A stretch of DNA of 55,436 nt from WTAW01 sp964406575 (lineage in GTDB: Bacteria > Acidobacteriota > Aminicenantia > Aminicenantales > Aminicenantaceae), in NCBI GenBank assembly GCA_964406575.1, contig CAYOSH010000026.1, positions 1 to 55,436 on the forward strand, in the 5' to 3' direction. The translations under genes were made by a program, and so were the position numbers. The first letter of the stretch is position 1. The number at the start of each line of letters is the position of its first letter. Below the pieces are notes generated by a model. It ran no database searches. It was not told the origin of the DNA and saw nothing but the letters and a program-made list of their open reading frames with translations. Shown here in pieces: positions 24,623-33,700 of the stretch.

Positions 24623-26083
24623 ATGAAAGAAAGACTGAAATTTTTCCATATTGTGATGCTGTTAATGTTTTTTCTCGGGATGCTTAATCTTTCATGCAAA
24701 TCTCCAGTTCCCAAAGAAACCGAGATCCTTCCCGATACTCTAAAGTATGTGCTGAAGTTCGATGTGGACTACGAGCAGGAAAAGATCTTTAGCGAGTGCG
24801 AACTCACGGTTCAGAATCCTTCAGGAGAGCCCATGGACACGGTTCCGCTCATCCTCTACCGCCTTTTGGATGTGACATCCGTTACTGATAAAGAGGGGAA
24901 GGATCTGCCTTATTCACAAGATGTCGTTAAATACACAGACTGGGAACAGCTCCAGGTGAACCATATTCGAGTAAGCCTCTCTCCACCTCTGGAAAAAGGG
25001 GAAATGCAGACATTGGTGATCCGTTATCAAGGTCCTCTTTTGGGATATTTCGAAGTCATGCGTTACGTTAAAGACCACATCGATAAAGGATACACAGTAC
25101 TACGTGAAGATTGCAGAACCTTTCCTGAAGTCGGCATTCCTTCTTGGAAAGCCAACCGAGGAAAAGTCCTGCAGAGCTTCGACTATACGGCATCGATCAC
25201 GGTGCCCGATTCACTGGTAGTGGCGAATGGAGGAGAATTAACAGCAAAAACTGAATCGGATGGCAAAGTCACCTATACATATCAGAGTCTAGAGCCTTCA
25301 TGGCGGATGGACTTTACAATCGCCGACTATGAAATTCTCGAAGACAAAACCGAGAAAATCAGAATATTCTGCTTTCCTCAGGACAAAACAGGAGCACAAA
25401 GCCTTCTCGGCAGCCTTCTGAAAGCCATGGAGCTCTACACAGGTTGGTTCGGCCCTCTCAAAGTGTTCAGCGGACTGACAGTCATAGAAATCCCTGAAGG
25501 ATATGGCTCTCAGACAGATGTGACCACTATTCTCCAGGAAGAGTCCGCCTTTAAAAGCACAGACAGCCATTATGGGTTTTATCACGAGCTCTCCCATCTC
25601 TGGAATGTCAAATCGAGGGATGAACTCTACCCCCGTTTTGAGAGTGAAGGCCTGGCCATGTTCCTCCAGCATCTCGTCCAGGAGAAACTGGAGGACAAGC
25701 CGGACGCAGCGGAAATGGCTGTGAATGCGATGAGGGACAGGCTCCGCAAGAATTTCACCCAACACCCGGAGTGGACAGACGTGCCCATGATCGACTACGG
25801 CACAGAGAACATCACCGACCTCTCCTACCGGAAGGGTCAAATTTTTTTCTATATCCTTTACGAATTGATGGGTGAAGAGCTGTTTCTTGAAACGATGGGA
25901 AGTTTCTATCAAAAGTACTTTGACAGTGGAGCGACAGCACAGGAATTTGTCGACCATGTAAAAAATTGTTCACCTATGAATCTCGACGTGTTATTTGAAG
26001 AATGGATATTCGGTGCCAAATCATCAGAACTTATTTTGTCAGAAACATCGATAGCTGAAATCATAGAAAGATATAGACAGTAA
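24623..26083 (+). CDS. M1-like gluzincin metallopeptidase, lipoprotein
   Basis: The 486-residue product has a lipobox (LNLSC, Cys near 26). An N-terminal beta domain (EILPDTLKYVLKFDVDYEQEKIFSECELTVQNP) resembles the M1 N-terminal sandwich. The catalytic part has HELSH (His321, Glu322, His325) and a third ligand Glu in ESEGLAMF (Glu342). The gap between HEXXH and that Glu is 16 residues instead of the 18 usual in M1, so this is an M1-like variant rather than a canonical aminopeptidase. A final helical region with FFYILYELMGEELFLETMGSF matches the M1 end. Likely attached to the outer or inner membrane facing the periplasm. GGAGAAG precedes the start. Confidence 0.8.
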   Translation: MKERLKFFHIVMLLMFFLGMLNLSCKSPVPKETEILPDTLKYVLKFDVDYEQEKIFSECELTVQNPSGEPMDTVPLILYRLLDVTSVTDKEGKDLPYSQDVVKYTDWEQLQVNHIRVSLSPPLEKGEMQTLVIRYQGPLLGYFEVMRYVKDHIDKGYTVLREDCRTFPEVGIPSWKANRGKVLQSFDYTASITVPDSLVVANGGELTAKTESDGKVTYTYQSLEPSWRMDFTIADYEILEDKTEKIRIFCFPQDKTGAQSLLGSLLKAMELYTGWFGPLKVFSGLTVIEIPEGYGSQTDVTTILQEESAFKSTDSHYGFYHELSHLWNVKSRDELYPRFESEGLAMFLQHLVQEKLEDKPDAAEMAVNAMRDRLRKNFTQHPEWTDVPMIDYGTENITDLSYRKGQIFFYILYELMGEELFLETMGSFYQKYFDSGATAQEFVDHVKNCSPMNLDVLFEEWIFGAKSSELILSETSIAEIIERYRQ

Positions 26084-26192
26084 TAAATACCAGAGGTACA
26101 TAGCTTTAACAGTGCCAGAGAGTCCGATTTTGACCCTTCCCCTCCTCTGTGATATAAAAAGTATATCTTAGTCGGGAATCACGCAAAGCTCA

Positions 26193-26894
26193 ATGCGAAT
26201 CTGTTTTAACCAGCCCACCTTCATCCCATGGGGTGGTTTTTTTGCCCGGCTCCTTCATTCCGATAAGATGGTCCTCCTGGACGACACTCTTTTGGCCAGA
26301 GGATTCACCTATGTCAATCGCAACCGTATCAAAGGACCTGCAGGTGAGGTGTGGATATCTGTGCCACTCAAAAGAAAAGGATTGGGTCGCCAGAAGATCA
26401 AAGAATTGGAAATCTATGGAAAAAAGCGTTGGACTAAAGATTTCCTCCTCACTCTCCAGCATTTCTACGCAAAATCTCTCTATCTAGAGCCAATTCACTC
26501 AGATATACAGGCAGTATTAGAAACCGAGGATGAAAGTTTTCTCTACATGGTGCTTGATTTTCTAGAAATCCTAAAAAAGAACCTCAATATCGAAAAAAAG
26601 TTTGTCCTTCAATCGAAGTTAGGAATTACAGGAAAAGGCACCGACTTGCTCATCGCCCTCGTAAAAGAACTGAAAGCTAACGAAGTTCTCATGCCCTATT
26701 TTTCACGAAAAGTTATCGACTGGACCCCATTCCGAAAGGAAAAAATCCCGGTCCATTTTCTGCGTTATGATCCCCCCCAGTATCCTCAATTCTGGGGGCA
26801 CTTTCTGAAACGACTGTCTGTGCTGGATCTTTTCTTCTGCTGTGGCTCCGAGGGTCGGCATGTCATCGAAAAAGGCTCTTATCTCTATGAATAA
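26193..26894 (+). CDS. WbqC family protein
   Basis: The 233-residue product begins MRICFNQPTFIPWGGFFARL, the WbqC signature, continued by DDTLLARGFTYVNRNRIKG and WISVPLKRKGLGRQKIKELEI. In other genomes WbqC-like genes lie in polysaccharide or glycan clusters and carry a conserved QPxxxPWxG motif; the enzymatic role is unproven. No sugar-transferase neighbours are seen. The downstream terminator overlaps the stop codon. Confidence 0.85.
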   Translation: MRICFNQPTFIPWGGFFARLLHSDKMVLLDDTLLARGFTYVNRNRIKGPAGEVWISVPLKRKGLGRQKIKELEIYGKKRWTKDFLLTLQHFYAKSLYLEPIHSDIQAVLETEDESFLYMVLDFLEILKKNLNIEKKFVLQSKLGITGKGTDLLIALVKELKANEVLMPYFSRKVIDWTPFRKEKIPVHFLRYDPPQYPQFWGHFLKRLSVLDLFFCCGSEGRHVIEKGSYLYE

Positions 26895-26913
26895 AAGGTG
26901 ACTGTCACCTTTT
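26893..26913 (+). terminator. Rho-independent terminator overlapping the WbqC stop
   Basis: AAAAGGTGACTGTCACCTTTTT is an almost perfect stem with a 3-nt loop followed by a T run. It begins at the last bases of the stop codon of the WbqC gene (26892-26894) and lies just ahead of the promoter for the first kinase. Confidence 0.8.
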
Positions 26914-26915
26914 TA

Positions 26916-26944
26916 TTGACTCTTAGGATGGGCTTTGTTAGGCT
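26916..26944 (+). promoter_or_regulatory. Possible promoter of the first zinc-ribbon kinase
   Basis: TTGACT (26916-26921) is followed after 17 nt by TAGGCT, a weak match to the -10 box. It is placed 24 bp before the start of the kinase and resembles the TTGAC(A/T) boxes before the two later kinases. Confidence 0.3.
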
Positions 26945-26967
26945 TTGATTCAAGATTGGGGCACACA

Positions 26968-29556
26968 ATGGCCATAAGCTGTCCAGACTGCAAATTCGAT
27001 AATTCTGATGACACATTTTATTGCGGAAAATGTGGGAAGACACTCCCCTCCTCGGAAAATCCTGAAATAGGCCAAACCCGGACTATCGAAACTCAAAAGG
27101 ATGAACTTGCCACGGGAGCACTCTTCGCCAAGCGATACTACATCATCGAGGAACTGGGTGAAGGAGGGATGGGCAGGGTGTTCCTAGCTCGTGACACAAA
27201 GCTCGACGAAGAGATCGCGCTGAAACTCCTCAAACATGAAATCGCTGCAGACAAAAAAGCCCTCGATCGATTCAGTCAAGAACTGAAGATCGCCCGGAAT
27301 ATCGTCCACAAAAATGTCGGGCGCATGTATGAACTCATGGAAGCCGGAGACCTCCACTTCATTACCATGGAATATGTCCGAGGAGAAGACCTAAAGAGCC
27401 TGATCAAGCGGACAGAGAAACTTACTCCGAGTAAAGCGATTTCCATAGCTCATCAAATCTGTGATGGAATGAACGAAGCGCACAGTTTAGGAATTGTGCA
27501 CCGGGACCTGAAACCTCAAAACATCATGATCGACAGAGAGGGAAATGCCCGTATCATGGATTTTGGCATCGCGCGAACGATCAGGTCCGAAGAAATGACA
27601 AAAGAAGGAGCCATCATCGGGACTCCTGAATATATGTCTCCTGAGCAGGTCAATGGCGAAAAAGCAGATCAACGCTCTGATATTTACTCACTAGGTGTTG
27701 TCCTCTATGAAATGCTGACAGGCAGGGCGCCCTTTGCTGGGGAAACGCCATTCAGTATCGCTGTCAAACATAGAGATGTCGAAGCGGTCGACCCTCAAAC
27801 CCTAAATCCTCAAATACCTGAAGGCTTAAGCCAGGTGATTCTCAAGTGTTTGGAAAAGGACAAAGACAGACGGTTTCAGACAGCCCAAGATCTGTCTGAA
27901 GCGCTCGAAGTGGCGGGCACAGCTGCCCCTTCTGAAGATAAGACTCTTATTAAAAAAAATACAAAAACAATCCTTCCAAAAAGTCCGATCAAGGCAGCCC
28001 TGCCACATAAAATCGGAGAAACGAAGGTTTCGAAGAAGACATATCTACCCGTTCTGGCAATAAGCCTTATCGCACTTGCTGCTGTTGTAATCATTATAGG
28101 CTATTTATGGATGAAGAGAACCAAAGCTCCAGAAGTGTTGGAGGCAGGCATCCAGACCCGTGGGCAATGGCAAAATTCCATCGCCGTTCTCCCATTCAGG
28201 GATTTCAGCCCCAGCAATGACCAGGAATATTTCTGCAATGGCATGACGGATGCCATCATCGGAAAGCTTTACCAAATCAGCAAGCTCAAGGTTATATCAC
28301 TGACTTCTGTGTTAGCTTACAAAGACACAGAACGAAACATCAAAAAAATCGGCGAAGAGTTGGGCGTCAACACCATATTGGAGGGGACGATTCAAAGAGA
28401 AAACAACCGGATCCGCTTGAGCGCTCAGCTCATCAACGTCGCCGACGACTCTCATCTGTGGGCTGATACATTTGACCGCGAGGTCGCAAGCCTTTTCGAA
28501 GTCCAGGACGAAGTCTCTAGAGCTATCGCTGAAGCACTCAAGGTTGAATTTTTACCTGAAGGACAAAAAACATCACACGGCGACCTGCCGAAAAATATGG
28601 AAGCTTACGAATACTACCTTAAAGGAATGAATTTTATAAAAAGCAAATACATCATAACCTTTCGAGAAGAAGATTTTCAGGCCGGCATTGAGATGTTCCA
28701 CAAAGCTCTAGAGATAGATGCCGGATTCGCTCAGGTCTATTTTGGGTTGGGTTGGGCCTATGAACATCATTTCATTGTCACACAAAGAGCAGAAGATTCT
28801 ATCGAGCTTCAAAAAATGGCGGAAACAGGGTATAAGCTGGATCCAAATTCTCCACTTCTAAATGCCGCACTCGGTTATGTCATTTATACCTACCAAAGAG
28901 ACTTTGACAGAGCTTTTGCGCTGCTCAAAAAAGCCTTAGAATTGAACCCGAACATCGGAGAGGTCAATTTTCTTGTGGGAACCTGCTATCTCTATCACGG
29001 ATTGTATGAGCAGGGGATCGAGTATCTCACAAAAGCCGTAGAGCTAGATCCCTATTATTTTTGGGCGCCCTACAAACTAGCCATGTGTTATACGAGCACA
29101 GGAAAGTGGGAAAAGGCAGCGTTTTACTTTGAAAAGTATTTCGAACTCGCACCGGACATACTTGTTTTTCCTGCTCGGCCTATCGGTCTCTACATGAAGA
29201 TGCAAAAGCCCGGCAGAGTGGAAGAACTGTTGGATGAAACAGAGAAAATCAACCCGAAATCCGGCGCAATTTCATATGGAAGAGCCTTATTGCATGCCTC
29301 AAAGGGAGAAAAGGAAGAAGCCCTCGCTCTCTACAAGAACTCAGAGGTCTATTCTCTTCTGGGAATGAAAGATGAGGCATTCGACTGCCTCGATAAGGAA
29401 ATAAGAGGAACGGTTTTTGAACCTTACATCTTCTATTATGAGCTGCTCAACAATCCTCAATACAATAACCTACGCAACGACTCCCGCTTCCAGAAGCTTC
29501 TCGATCGCGAGAAAAAGCTCTACGACGAGAATATGAAAAAATACGGGAAATTATAG
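26968..29556 (+). CDS. Zinc-ribbon Ser/Thr kinase with TolB-like domain and TPR repeats (kinase 1)
   Basis: The start at 26968 (MAISCPDC) is preferred over 26935 because the zinc ribbon CPDCKF...CGKCGKTL is the conserved N-terminus of all four kinases here. The 862-residue product has the ribbon (residues 5-28), a kinase domain (about 55-320) with GEGGMGRV, AIALKLL-type Lys, HRDLKPQN (near 178), DFGIA and GTPEYMSPEQ, then one membrane segment (about 360-382, VLAISLIALAAVVIIIGYLW). Outside is a FlgO/TolB-type domain (SIAVLPFRDFSPSNDQEY) and TPR repeats from about 545. The kinase faces the cytoplasm and the TPR part the periplasm. Substrate unknown. Confidence 0.9.
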   Translation: MAISCPDCKFDNSDDTFYCGKCGKTLPSSENPEIGQTRTIETQKDELATGALFAKRYYIIEELGEGGMGRVFLARDTKLDEEIALKLLKHEIAADKKALDRFSQELKIARNIVHKNVGRMYELMEAGDLHFITMEYVRGEDLKSLIKRTEKLTPSKAISIAHQICDGMNEAHSLGIVHRDLKPQNIMIDREGNARIMDFGIARTIRSEEMTKEGAIIGTPEYMSPEQVNGEKADQRSDIYSLGVVLYEMLTGRAPFAGETPFSIAVKHRDVEAVDPQTLNPQIPEGLSQVILKCLEKDKDRRFQTAQDLSEALEVAGTAAPSEDKTLIKKNTKTILPKSPIKAALPHKIGETKVSKKTYLPVLAISLIALAAVVIIIGYLWMKRTKAPEVLEAGIQTRGQWQNSIAVLPFRDFSPSNDQEYFCNGMTDAIIGKLYQISKLKVISLTSVLAYKDTERNIKKIGEELGVNTILEGTIQRENNRIRLSAQLINVADDSHLWADTFDREVASLFEVQDEVSRAIAEALKVEFLPEGQKTSHGDLPKNMEAYEYYLKGMNFIKSKYIITFREEDFQAGIEMFHKALEIDAGFAQVYFGLGWAYEHHFIVTQRAEDSIELQKMAETGYKLDPNSPLLNAALGYVIYTYQRDFDRAFALLKKALELNPNIGEVNFLVGTCYLYHGLYEQGIEYLTKAVELDPYYFWAPYKLAMCYTSTGKWEKAAFYFEKYFELAPDILVFPARPIGLYMKMQKPGRVEELLDETEKINPKSGAISYGRALLHASKGEKEEALALYKNSEVYSLLGMKDEAFDCLDKEIRGTVFEPYIFYYELLNNPQYNNLRNDSRFQKLLDREKKLYDENMKKYGKL

Positions 29557-29741
29557 GGCCCTTCTCAAAAGCCACCACAAGACGATTTGACTCCTCATAG
29601 CTTTAAGGTCTGATCTCCAAAAAGACGAACAGATTTGGGGAGATCCACCGAAATCTTGTTTTTCCGTAAACTTTGAAAAAAAATTCTACTTCTATTCTGG
29701 CATATACGAAAGGTCGGGCCGAAACACACCGAACATTTAAT

Positions 29742-29770
29742 TTGACATATACTCCCAAGTCAGATTTAAT
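29742..29770 (+). promoter_or_regulatory. Sigma-70-type promoter before the 176-aa secreted protein
   Basis: TTGACA (29742-29747) matches the -35 consensus exactly; TTTAAT (29765-29770) is a fair -10 box after a 17-nt spacer. It lies 49 bp before the start codon and is the clearest promoter in the window. Confidence 0.55.
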
Positions 29771-29818
29771 AATGACAAGTCAAGAGGGTATCTCATTGAG
29801 GTATGAGGAGGGAGTGTC

Positions 29819-30349
29819 ATGAAAAGCAAAACATCTATTTCAATAATTTTAGCTGTGTTGATTCTTTTCAGCTTCCTTATTGCACAAGAGACGGGGGGGC
29901 AAAAAATCGAGCTTCCTCAAGAGACACTCGAATACAAGGTCGAACGCGGTGTCATAAACACTCTCAGCTGGATTTTTGCTGGCATCGCATACGCTAAGTC
30001 TAAAGGCGACACACCCGAAGATTTTGCCCGTTATGGCATAAAGGCATGGGGTTCCTATTGGAAGGATTTAGATATCAAGGAATATGTCCAGAAATGGCAC
30101 AGGATCTTTTCCACAGACTTTCACTTCAAGATGGAAATTTTAAATACAACCGAAACCTCGGTCGAGACAAGAATGACCATCTTTGCAATAAGATGTGCAG
30201 AAACATTTGCCGTGAGTGGCGTCACCCAAGAGGAGTATGTCCGTTTTATCTCCGCTTCTGTCTCGAGTATGGCCGAGTATCTTGGCTGGAAATGCAAACA
30301 ACAGCTCGAAGGCGATTGGCTTTACCTTACGGTGAGTAAAAAAGAATAG
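29819..30349 (+). CDS. Exported protein of unknown function
   Basis: The 176-residue product has a signal peptide (SIILAVLILFSFLIAQE, then TGGQ). The rest is a mixed alpha/beta domain (LEYKVERGVINTLSWIFAGIAYAKSKGDTPEDFARYGIKAWGSYW..., ETSVETRMTIFAIRCAETFAVSGVTQEEYVRFIS, YLGWKCKQQLEGDWLYLTVSKK). Helix and strand order with two cysteines (in IRCAE and KCKQQ) is compatible with a small-molecule-binding alpha/beta fold such as an L-2-amino-thiazoline-4-carboxylate-hydrolase-like protein, but I cannot confirm that. GGAGGGAG precedes the start at 4 nt. It lies between kinase 1 and the subtilase. Confidence 0.5.
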   Translation: MKSKTSISIILAVLILFSFLIAQETGGQKIELPQETLEYKVERGVINTLSWIFAGIAYAKSKGDTPEDFARYGIKAWGSYWKDLDIKEYVQKWHRIFSTDFHFKMEILNTTETSVETRMTIFAIRCAETFAVSGVTQEEYVRFISASVSSMAEYLGWKCKQQLEGDWLYLTVSKKE

Positions 30350-30780
30350 TCCGAGCTCCATGCGATTTTTCCAGTAAGAAGTGAAATAAATTCACACAAT
30401 TCATCCCTCGAGGAGGCTTTCCCAAATCCGTGATCGCATGAATACGATCTAAGTTATTACGTTATTGAGTGTTCCAATTGAGTGGTTGAGAAAATCACAA
30501 TCATCAATTGGGGCATTCGGATTCCATTCATCACGGTTTTAGAGATACGAAGTTCCCTTGAATTCTTCCTTGACATTTCAAGCTGTGATGATTTACCATC
30601 TCAGGGCGGGAACGTTGGGGACATATCCCTGAAGAGGCACATTCTTCTATGAGCAGCGATGGAATTCGTATCGGAAATATTTCTATTCGAAATATCAGTA
30701 TCACAGTTGAAATTTTTGATCGGTGTCGTACTCGGGTAAGCCCCTTTTATACGCAACAATCCTAGGAATAGGGGGGAGCC
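30350..30780 (+). other. Long 5' leader region of the subtilase gene
   Basis: This 431-bp gap has no gene but contains nested complementary stretches at 30428-30536 and a separate hairpin ATATTTC-TATTC-GAAATAT (30677-30695). AGGGGGGAG (30770-30778) is the Shine-Dalgarno site. The placement suggests a structured 5' UTR, although the transcription start is unknown. Confidence 0.45.
30428..30536 (+). ncRNA. Candidate structured RNA in the subtilase leader
   Basis: Outer helix: CCGTG (30428-30432) and ATGAAT (30438-30443) pair with ATTCAT (30526-30531) and CACGG (30532-30536) around a 5-nt bulge. Inner helix: the 17-nt TTGAGTGTTCCAATTGA (30465-30481) pairs with TCAATTGGGGCATTCGG (30504-30520), including five G-U pairs that exist only in plus-strand RNA. 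An alternative hairpin GATCG...CGATC lies within the outer left arm. No known riboswitch consensus was recognised. Confidence 0.4.
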
Positions 30781-33700
30781 ATGTTTAAAAAATTGTTTGT
30801 CTCAATATTAACGATTATCCTTTTGTCTATTGGGGGTCAAACCCAGACGGATCAAATTCATCCTGATCTTGAGCTGAAGCTTCAGAAACTCAAAAAAGGG
30901 GAGAAGCTGGCCGTCATCGTCGAATTGAAGGAACAGGTAAAACTCAATGAACTTGTATCGATGATGTCTGTTGCTGATCGACGGCAAAAAACCCGTGCGG
31001 TGGTCCATGCTCTCCAGAATTTGGCTGAAAAACATCAGGAGCCTCTCAGGACGTACCTAAAGAAACAGACAGCATCCGGTGCAGCGAAGCACGTCATCCC
31101 CTACTGGATCTTTAATGGCTTTGCAGTGACTGCCACTGAGCCGGTGATCCGCCATATGGCGGCTCTGTCCGATGTGCGGGAGATCCGCCTGGATTCGATA
31201 ATCCCTATGCCCTCGCCAACCCCAACAGCCGCCGAACCATCTGCCGGAGCTAGTGAGTGGAACATCGGGATCATACGCGCACCGGAGGTCTGGGATCTGA
31301 ATCCAGCGTATAACGGCTCTGGAGCTGTTGTCGGAAGTTTCGACACCGGGGTCACCTTGTCTCATCCGGACCTTTATTCCCGTTACAGGGGAAACCATCA
31401 GATCAGCTGGTTCGATCCTTATAATGAGCATGCCACTCCTTATGACTTTTACGGCCACGGAACCCACACGACAGGGACAATGGTTGGTGGGAATGCCGGA
31501 GGCTCCTACATTGGCGTCGCCCCAGGGGCAAAATGGATCGCTGCAAAAGGTTTTAACGACGATGGGGTCGGGGAGGCGTCCGCTTTCCATCAGATCTTCC
31601 AATGGTTCCTCGCACCGGGCGGGGACCCGGATAACGCTCCGGACGTCGTGAATTGCTCGTGGGCATTTGCTGATCCCGGATGTGATTTAGAGTTTGAAGC
31701 GGATATTCAGGCATGTCGGGCCGCCGGAATTTTCCCATCTTTTTCTTCCGGAAATGATGGCCCTGCCCCAGGCAGTGTCCGCAGCCCAGCCGCTTACCCC
31801 ATATCTTTCGCAGTGGGCGCTACCGACCCTTCCGACCAAGTCGTCTACTTCACCGGTCGAGGCCCTTCACCCTGTGACGGGTCCATCAAACCCAACATCA
31901 GCGCACCAGGCGATGGAATCATTTCCGCATACTTATTCGACTATGCGATCATGAGCGGCACATCCATGGCCGCGCCTCATGTGAGTGGAGCTGTTGCCGT
32001 ATTGAGGTCCATCAATCCTAATCTATCAGTGGAACAATTGGAGGCAGCCTTGAACCTGGGAGCCAAGGACATTTCCGCTCCTGGGCCTGACAACGACTCA
32101 GGCGCTGGACGAATGGATCTGTTCGTCTCTGCGCAGATTGCAATCCTGGGCCCGGACTTTCCAGTAGTGAAAGCCATTGCTACCGAACCCGTGGCTACTG
32201 AGGCGGGGCCCACTCCAGGCACTATCACCATTAGCCGGACGGGAAATACAAGCGATGACCTGGAAGTGGAATTCACCATTTCCGGTTCAGCGATTTCTGG
32301 GGAAGACTACATCCCCATCCCCGAGAGTGTCACAATACCATCCGGCTCTGAATCAGCGACCCTTCAAATCACGCCGATCGACGACCTTTTAGCCGAGTGG
32401 GACGAAACAGTTACGATAACCATAATTTCCGACTCTGCCTACATCGTCTCCGGCTCGAATACGGCAACGATAACAATCCAAAGCGATGAACTCATTTCTG
32501 ACCTGAGAATCTCTTCAATGACCGCTCCTATAACAGGAGGCGCAGGACAGACGATCATCATCACCGAAACGACAATGAACCAGGGTGAAGGGTCTGCGGA
32601 CCCATCCACGACTCAGTTCTACTTTTCGACAAACTCCAGTTTCGACGCAACCGATACCTTGATCGGAAGCCGCAGCGTCCCCGTACTGGCCAGCGGCGCA
32701 AGCGATAGGCAATCGACCACCCTGACCATACCGGCAAGTACGGAAATCGGCGGCTTGTATATCTTAGCCAAGGCCGATGGCGAGGAAGTTGTAGTCGAGA
32801 CTTCAGAGAACAACAACATTTATGCACGGTATATCAGTATCGGCCCTGATATGCGCATTATCAACCTTTCGGCTCCGATATCCACAGGTCCCGGGCAGAA
32901 CATCTCTGTCACCGAAACCACAAAGAACAATGGCGGAGGGGATGCGGATCCCACGCTGACTCAGTTTTATCTTTCATTGAACTCCAGTCTTGATGAATCC
33001 GATACTCCGCTTGGCAGCCGCAATATCCCCGCACTGGCATCCGGAGCGAGCGATTCCGGATCGACAACTGTTATGATTCCAGAGGATGCGGCAGTCGGTA
33101 ATTGGTACCTCCTTGCAATGGCCGACAGTGAAGAGGTTGTGATCGAGACTTCAGAGGGCAATAACACATATGCACGGACCATAAAGATCGGCGCAGACAT
33201 GCGCATCAGTTCCTTATCCGTACCGTCAACTGCAGGCCCTGGCGAGAGCATCAATGTCACGGACACAACCATGAACCAAGGGGGCGCAGCGGCCGAACCT
33301 TCGATGACCCACTTCTATTTGTCGACAAACAGCAGTTTCGATGCATCCGATACCCTGCTCGGCAGCCGCAATATCCCTGCACTCGCAGCCGGAGCGAGCA
33401 GTGCCGGATCGACCACTATCACTTTGCCGGGGGATTCGATCGCCGGGAGTTGTTATATCATTGCAAAGGCCGATGGTGAAGATGTCGTGGCCGAGACTAC
33501 AGAGTCGAATAACACGTATGCGCGACTGATCAAGATCGGCACAGATCTGAGCATTACAACCATGTCTATCCCGACGACCGCAGGCCCAGGGCAGAACATC
33601 ACTGTCACCGAAACGACTAAGAATCAGGGCGGTGCAGCGGCCGATCCTTCCACGACCCAATTCTACCTGTCGACAAACAGCAGTATCGATGCATCCGACA

